From: Epiperipatus broadwayi
Taxonomy: Eukaryota; Onychophora; Udeonychophora; Euonychophora; Peripatidae
Assembly: GCA_028023455.1 (NCBI GenBank)
Contig: JAQFVV010000012.1
Coordinates: 2,880,023 to 2,944,022 of the forward strand
DNA: 64,000 nucleotides
Direction of reading: 5' to 3'
This document shows positions 57,822-64,000 of this stretch, one piece after another; position 1 is the first letter of the stretch, and each line of letters starts with the position of its first letter. Both the position numbers and the translations under genes were made by a program. The notes beneath the pieces were generated by a model, which worked only from the letters and a program-made list of their open reading frames with translations, searched no databases and was not told where the DNA came from.

Positions 57822-58256
57822 ATGACCAAACCAAAAAAGAAGACAGTATAGCTTGAATTATTTGAAGCTAGAATTTGATTTATCTCATCATTATCAAACA
57901 AACATTTTATAATATGCCTCATATGTAAAAAAATCTTTAGCAATGATGCTATGAAATTATATAAACTAGCAGATCACTTGAACAGAATTCACCTTGACAA
58001 AAAAAAAGATGTGTCATATTTTCAATCACTTAAAATAAAATTCTGAAACGGATTATGATAATATATTTGTTTCATTATCGAAACAAAATGGTGATGGATT
58101 AAGGGCTTCATGCAACATATCCCAACTCTTCTCAAAGTCTGGTGAGTTGTACACCATAGAGGAGAAACTGATTGTACTAGCCATCATGGAGGTATTAAAA
58201 CATTTATTGTTGATGAAATGTATCAAAAATAATTTTTCCCATAATATTAAAAGGAC
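57822..58256 (+). pseudogene. hAT-type transposase relic with BED zinc finger (ZBED-like)
   Basis: From the ATG at 57,822 the plus strand reads MTKPKKKTV, two stops, then a run with CLIC...HLNRIH, a Cx2C...Hx4H arrangement with about 20 residues between, as in BED fingers, followed by KKKDVSYFQSLKIKF. After a stop another segment in a new frame reads GDGLRASCNISQLFSKSGEL and EEKLIVLAIMEVL. This order (KPKKR start, BED finger, YFQSL/K-rich linker, S-x-L-A-K-SG-x-x-HTIGEELI-like block) matches the N-terminal part of ZBED/SCAND3-like hAT transposases. The rest of the transposase is absent; a (TA)n run begins 25 bp later. Broken, non-functional. It could be the decayed source type for hAT ends such as those at 30.0 kb, but no direct link is visible. 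Confidence 0.75.
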
Positions 58257-58277
58257 ATAAAATTGTTATATTAATAT

Positions 58278-58377
<100 letters not shown>

Positions 58378-58384
58378 TAAATGG

Positions 58385-59000
58385 AAATTTCCATTTATAC
58401 ATTTATTTTAAAAAAAACAATAGTTAGATGTTAATAAGACAAACCAATCAGAATAGTACCCTGCTAATGCTTTCTTTTGCATTTAAAAGAAATTCTCTTC
58501 TATGTCATATTCTTGTTTTATAAAGATAAAGCTTACAGTAATCATATATAAGTATAAGAAATCAAAGACTCACATCTTTTCTAATTTCTTATTGTATACT
58601 AAATTCTTCCAACTATAAGTCAAGGATTTTAATTTAATACTTTTAAAGGTTGTAATTGATAAAAATATTCTAATATACAGAAATTTGCATTTAGAATTTT
58701 ATTTAGAATAAAACACAATTAGATATTAATAAACATTTAAAAGGAATTCCCTTTTAATTACTTCTCTTGTTGTTATACAAAAAGTAAAACATTCTTGCAA
58801 ATATATATAAGTATAAGAAATTAAAGTCTCAACTTTTCCAATTTCCTATTATTTTATATACTTTATCATCTGTAAGTTAAATATTATAATTTAATAATTT
58901 TAACAGTTGTAATTGATAAAAGTATCTTAATATGAGACATTTTCCATTTTTAATTTTCAGATGTTAATAGGACAGAAACCAATCAAGATAGTGTAACCCA
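58385..59000. repeat. Old tandem array, about 2.4 units of roughly 260 bp
   Basis: Landmarks recur in order: TTAGATGTTAATAAGACA (58,424), TTAGATATTAATAAACA (about 58,720), CAGATGTTAATAGGACAG (about 58,960); ATATAAGTATAAGAAAT (58,547 and 58,806); TTGTAATTGATAAAA (about 58,651 and 58,908). Units are diverged with indels, so spacing varies from about 240 to 295 bp. Satellite-like, non-coding. Confidence 0.8.
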
Positions 59001-59464
59001 AAACATATATATAGAACATATCCAGGTTATAATTAATAGTATCATTGTACAGATATTTTGGTGAATCACAATTACCATCATCTGAATAAGAGCAGGTGTT
59101 GGAAGTAGCCAAAACTTTGGTATGATAGTATTATTAATTATACATGGATAAACCCAGATATTATGTTAGTTATATCTGTTATCCTATATAAATTATCAGC
59201 TTTGTGACAATGAAATTTGGCATAGTATAGTGGTTGGCTAATCCCCTGTATTGAGGTCAAGTTAATACCAAATAAATGTTGGAAAATATTTTAAAGCTAC
59301 AAGCAAATATTAGAAATTTTATGTCAGGTAGATGTTTGTCAATGTGTTGTGTACTTTTTGTTTTGTAGGTTGATCAACTGTATATTAATTATTTGTTACT
59401 GTAGTTTGCTATTATTTTCCAGTTCTAAAAAAAATTCAATATAATACGTTAATTTTAGGGTTAT
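59001..59464. other. AT-rich intergenic region
   Basis: Nothing recognised. Confidence 0.55.
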
Positions 59465-59479
59465 GTTATTAACTTTAAT

Positions 59480-59806
59480 TATAAATTTATTTAATGCACA
59501 TTGAATGTAATTAATATTTACTAAGGTAATAAACCTCAATAATGTGTGCTTGAAAATGTGAAGGTAGGGACCTCTACAGTTCTTAATCACAAGCTTTCTT
59601 CCAAAGTGTAAGCTTGTGGTAACGACCTGTAGATCTAATCACTTCAGCTTCACCTATTTATATAGAATGTAGGTTGAAGTAAAGAATGGGTTCCCCTTGG
59701 GTTCCACTCTTTTCTTCCAAAGCGTAAGTTTGTGGTTAAGACCTGTAGAGGTCCCTATCTTCGCATTTTCAAGCGCACATTCTTGAGGTTTATTGCCTTA
59801 GTAAAT
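59480..59806. mobile_element. Hairpin retroposon between 15-bp duplications
   Basis: Flanked by a perfect 15-bp direct repeat GTTATTAACTTTAAT (59,465-59,479 and 59,807-59,821). Arms 59,517-59,597 and 59,726-59,806 are 81-bp inverted copies with a few substitutions. The right arm abuts the duplication and only the left side has a tail (59,480-59,516). The spacer repeats TAAGCTTGTGGT-like sequence in direct orientation, showing that part of the arm is present a third time (about 59,601-59,633). Non-coding. Same architecture as the hairpins at 27.2, 47.9, 49.6 and 60.6 kb. Confidence 0.82.
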
Positions 59807-59821
59807 GTTATTAACTTTAAT

Positions 59822-60621
59822 ACATTTTAAGACACACATATTAATGTTATAAATAATTAAGACTTGTTAAATAAGTGATTAATTTGTGAATATTTTTAAT
59901 GTATGTGTGTATTATATATATATATTACCCAAGCAATTAAAATCTTTGCATTTTACCAAAACTAGTTTATGTTAAATATGTCAGTAATTAAGGTTTTTAA
60001 ACATGAGTAAATTTTTGTAGACTTTTATTTTTAACTTTGACACTGTGAGCATGTTTAAATATTATGCTATTCGATAATTGCTATTGAAATGTAAAGATTT
60101 TTTTTTTAAAAAAGACATTAAATAAATTTATTATCAAGTTTCCTTTCTTTAATGAAATTTAATATTTTTAACATTAAAATATTGATTTATGTGAAATAAA
60201 AATAACTTTTTATATATGTTTTGAAAGTTAATATCATTAAAAAAAATATCGTTACAGATTATGTATATTATTTTCATAACTTATTTTTAGATTTTTATAT
60301 TAAAAAAACATTAATCATCGTATTTTTTTATATTCAATTATAAACTAAATGTCACTTTTTTCTTTATTTTAATTCTTGTCAATTTATAGTTATATTATAT
60401 ATGGATGTTGTCTATTACTTGATTTTAGTCTACGCAATCTCTGAAATTATAGCCAGAATCATGGTTTGCCTAAAAGATTAAATAAATAAACAAGTGGTTT
60501 ATTTTTTGAGTGCGTGAAAATTTTGAGCACAGGAAGTAATAGTACTGGAAAGATGATTCAGAACCTTGAACTCAAATGTCATTCTCATTACTATGCAGAG
60601 CCGTAAAATATTGATAATTAC
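59822..60621. other. AT-rich intergenic region
   Basis: No gene recognised. Confidence 0.55.
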
Positions 60622-60634
60622 ACAATATAATTTA

Positions 60635-61167
60635 TGCGGGATTCGAACTCAGACTTTCACACGACCCACTACTCTCAGTGCCATCTCATATTGCTGACCC
60701 ACCTGATCACACACATGTTGAAAAGATAAATAATCACCAATATACGTATTTCATGCTAAACTAGCAATCATCAGTTGGTCTAGATTACTATCCTCACACA
60801 TATATACAATCAGTGCTCAGCTTTATATTAAGATAGCTAATATTCATACTTTAATGGACAGGCTTCAAACTATTCCAACTCACAACTCTTCAGCCTTCCA
60901 TTTCATTGAAAATATGATGATGGAACGTTCAAAGCCAGCTGAGCACTGATTGTATATATGTGTGAGGATAGTAATCTAGACCAACTGATGATTGCTGGTT
61001 TAGCATAAAATATGTATATTGGTGATTATTTATCTTTTCAACATGTGTGTGATCAGGTGGGTTAGCAATATGAGATGGCACTGAGAGTGATGGGTCATGT
61101 GAAAGTCTGAGTTCGAATCCTGCATATATTACATATGTAAATGCAGGTTTAAGCCTGTATAATGTTT
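60635..61167 (+). mobile_element. Family A (A1) hairpin retroposon
   Basis: Flanked by a 13-bp duplication with one mismatch (ACAATATAATTTA at 60,622-60,634, ACAATCTAATTTA at 61,168-61,180). Arms about 60,635-60,821 and 60,939-61,124 are inverted family A copies. The spacer equals the family's 5' region belonging to the left, minus-sense copy. The left arm abuts the duplication; the tail (61,125-61,167, containing ATGCAGGTTTAAGCCTGTAT) is only on the right. Each arm carries a B-box match GTTCGAAT(C) near its outer end with TTAGCAATATGAGATGG about 45 nt upstream as a weak A box, supporting a tRNA-like promoter. Confidence 0.88.
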
Positions 61168-61180
61168 ACAATCTAATTTA

Positions 61181-62015
61181 AGAAACTGTTGCAGTTTTTA
61201 GCTTCTGCATTAGTAATGTGATTTTATCTATGTATTTTATTCCAGAGCTAGGCTATTGATAGTTTGAGTAAATCATTAACTTTAAATTGCGATGATACAT
61301 TCAAATAATAAAATTAGTCTTTACTAACAGCCTTTTATCAATAAGGGATTTGAACTCACACACTCAAATCTAGCAGCCATATTTTTTTATATTATCTATT
61401 CTAATGAATTGAGTTTCAGTCTAACTATGATTGAACCCAAATAAATTTGTTTGTATAATCATACTTATCCAGAAACTACATATTCTAGAAACTTCAATTA
61501 ACCATAAGCACTTTTAACTTTTGCCAAGAATGATGTACATTAAACAATCCATCATATGATTTTATTTTATTACTTTTAATAACTGCATTAAGAACAGCAC
61601 ATACTGTTTATTCTAATCTAGAGCCTTCCATTATTGAGTAATTAACATAAGATTAATGTTAGTGCCATATTCAAATCTCATCTAATTATTAACTATTGTC
61701 TGAAGTAGTGATGGGCAATAGATTCAGAAGTCATTTTTACTTTGCATGTACAAGAAAATTAGCTTAGTCTTAAAACACAAATGCATGTGTAACTCACATA
61801 ATTAAATTTAAAAATGGAAAACATATCAAGGTGATTGGTTAATTTGTAGGTGCAAATTCAATGCCTAATATTAACTCAAGGTATTGGCTTATCTGAGGAT
61901 TTAGATGTAATACTACTCTTTACTGCTCATTAATTACTCAATTGTACAGAAAATAGATCTGTACCTAATGCAAATGTTGAAATTGAGTAGAGATATTTAT
62001 GTAGTTTGCTTTATA

Positions 62016-62017
<2 letters not shown>
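61181..62017. other. AT-rich intergenic region
   Basis: No gene or repeat recognised. Confidence 0.55.

Positions 62018-62057
<40 letters not shown>
62018..62057. repeat. (TA)n microsatellite
   Basis: About 20 TA units. Confidence 0.95.
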
Positions 62058-62058
<1 letters not shown>

Positions 62059-62064
62059 TGAATC

Positions 62065-62540
62065 CAATATTTTCATGGATTGTTATTATAATAAAGAATA
62101 GATATAATGAAGTTATATCCATGTAAACAGAGATAACTTTTGCATTTTCTGTTATTGTCAGGAAATTTTTGAGGTGAAACAAGTTTTCTCTATTAATTTA
62201 TAAAAACCCTATTGTTGGAATCTTTATTGAAGTAAAATGTGATCTTTTTATACTTCAAATCAAAACTGTTAAATGGATTTAAACCCAAAAAATTATATTA
62301 TACAAATATGAGAATGAGAAAAAATAACATCTTTCTTAACATTATTCAAATAGTCTTTTAAACATCTTCAGAGAGTTGTATATGTTAAATCAAATATTTT
62401 CATGCATTATTATTATAATAATAAAAAGTTGTAAGGATATTACTTCCTTGTGAACTGATATAATTTTTTGCCTTTTTTGATGCTGTCATGAAATTATCTT
62501 GCCATGTGCAATGGTATTTGTATTAATTATATTTGTGCTA
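62065..62540. repeat. Diverged direct duplication, about 135-bp units
   Basis: 62,065-62,200 and 62,390-62,530 align (TATTTTCATGGATTGTTATT against TATTTTCATGCATTATTATT, then matching blocks ending in TCTATTAATTTA and TGTATTAATTA), separated by about 190 bp of unrelated sequence. Old duplication or two fragments of one repeat. Confidence 0.65.
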
Positions 62541-62614
62541 TGAATCCAAAAAAGGAAAATGTTTATTCCTTGCTGGATTGCATTGTTTTAACAGTACCAG
62601 TAGGGAATCAAATT

Positions 62615-62665
62615 ATTTTTTGGAGAATTTAATGCAACTATTGGAACAAATAATAGACTTTGACT
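62615..62665 (+). pseudogene. Possible LINE endonuclease fragment
   Basis: The plus strand reads FGEFNATIGTNNRL followed by a stop. The GDFNAxIG block is the conserved Asn-containing motif of the LINE endonuclease/exonuclease (EEP) fold; here the Asp is Glu. No neighbouring EEP motif could be read with confidence, so this is either a heavily decayed LINE or chance. Confidence 0.35.
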
Positions 62666-64000
62666 AGTTGGAAATAATAATATTATTGTTGTAATTTTAA
62701 ATAACCTGGATTGTCTAGGGAAAAATACTTAAACAACTTCCCATTCACAATAACTACTAAAATACAGTGAGTTAACTAAGATTATGAGAGACAAGTCTCT
62801 ACCTTCTCAATCAATTAATTTTCAAATAGAAAGTAAAGAAAATTTTCAACACAGTGTCAACAAAACCTCATTACAAATAATTACTACAATTTCTATCACC
62901 AATGAACAACACTCCCACTACAGCTATTAAGAACAAATGAAAAACAGGTTGATTTCAGAATAAAGAAATCAAAAAACCAAGGTCAATTGATACTTAAAAT
63001 ATCAACATCACAATCAGTCAGATTATATTCATCAAATATTCATGGAAATCAATCATTTTACAGAAAAATTAGAAAATCATTTACAACAATATGTAATTCA
63101 TAAGAATTGAAATAAACAAAAAAGTTTAGACTTTGTGGCTAATTATTCCAATGTATAAATATATAAAATGTTCTAAAATACGCAAACACACAAAGCTGAA
63201 GACAAAGAAATCTTAATACTGTAGATAGATATAAACTAAATATATGGATCTAAGTATATGGCTAGCACTTTCAAGGGTTGAGGTCCTCATATTCATAGCC
63301 AATTTGTTTGGTGCATTAACCAAAATTTAAAAACAATTTTAATTAGAAATTAATCTTTCATTAATTAGAAGAGGATAACACTGAGTCACAAAAATGTATA
63401 TAACAAATAAATCTTTCTCTATTAAATTAAATGAAGATTAAAATCACTTCACTAAATATTAGAGAAATCAACTCCATTGCAAAGTTATATCAGTTAAGTC
63501 AATGTATGTACATTACTCAGTCACATGTTTTGGACCACTAGAAACAGAAATCTACAGTGGCTCAAAAATTAACCCTTCACAATATCTAAATAAAACAATC
63601 TTCTTTACATCCTCATTCAACTCAATACCATCAGCTGAAAACAGAATTGTTATAACCACAGCATTTCCTTTTATAACATTTAAAATTTTTTTATATTCTT
63701 TATATTGATTCTCATTTATTAATTGCATTTTACCATTGTGATATAGCAATCAATGTCATATTTGTATACATTACACCAGTCCTAAAAATATATCCAGCAT
63801 TACACTTATTAATCAATGCTTGGATCTTCCACTCACCCCACTGTATTAAAAAGTGACTTTAATCTTTAATACTCTGAATTTATATCAAAATGGCCACAGC
63901 CCTCATGAGTGCACAGGGTTTTCTATCCAATAACTCAGGTACATTTCATAACAAATGATATGCCACTCTCATTAACTCCTGTTTTTATTCACCAATGTTG
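62666..64000. other. Unclassified sequence to the window end
   Basis: Balanced enough in places (62,750-63,250 and 63,480-64,000) to suggest old transposon sequence. Two overlapping frames at 63,502-63,708 (plus, 68 codons) and 63,552-63,749 (minus, 65 codons) compete; the minus frame, with segments such as KGNAVVITILFSADGIEL, looks more protein-like but has a stop directly upstream and no recognisable family. No call made. Confidence 0.4.

Noticed and set aside
63502-63749. Small gene near the window end
   Set aside because: Plus and minus frames overlap, neither has a recognised family, and the minus frame is closed immediately upstream.

Overview
This is eukaryotic, almost certainly metazoan, non-coding DNA. 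It is very A+T-rich (about three quarters A/T by eye), has long (TA)n and (GATA)n microsatellites, and I see no host gene, rRNA or convincing functional tRNA. All protein-coding signal I could decode belongs to decayed transposable elements: two RTE-clade LINE copies, two Penelope-like elements (PLEs) with reverse transcriptase and GIY-YIG endonuclease remnants, a hAT/BED-type transposase remnant, and small endonuclease-like fragments. An RTE + PLE + hAT mix fits an invertebrate animal (mollusc, chelicerate, insect or similar). The sequence alone does not let me name the taxon.

Layout. 0-9.4 kb: a large inverted repeat (10-838), a plain AT desert, one copy of a 370-bp repeat called family A here (5.2 kb), and a near-perfect 232-bp palindrome (8.8 kb). 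9.4-19.2 kb: desert with long (TA)n tracts and a second spacer-less palindrome (18.9 kb). 19.2-26.8 kb: a protein-like relic, minisatellites, an unclassified repeat family X (22.35-24.39 kb) and a 387-bp GATA-type array. 26.8-33 kb: two same-strand RTE copies, one split by a hairpin retroposon, with a short hAT element (30.0 kb) between them. 33-42.2 kb: a perfect-TIR mini element, a 745-bp tandem duplication, the second copy of family X and PLE-1. 42.5-50.5 kb: family A copies, four copies of a small tRNA-derived SINE and another hairpin retroposon. 50.5-64 kb: microsatellites, a 236-bp tandem duplication, PLE-2, the hAT/BED relic, an old tandem array, two more hairpin retroposons and a diverged duplication.

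The most interesting structure is a recurring architecture. At five loci (27.2, 47.9, 49.6, 59.5 and 60.6 kb) an inverted-duplicate element lies between direct repeats of 9-16 bp. One arm abuts the target-site duplication, and only the other arm carries a single-sided tail. This looks like head-to-head, 5'-to-5' joined retroposon dimers made by one mechanism from several unrelated short repeat families. Several of these, and the PLE ends, also share a CTGAnGA-stem-GAAA motif that resembles a hammerhead-ribozyme core. Similarities and coordinates were worked out by eye, not by alignment software.
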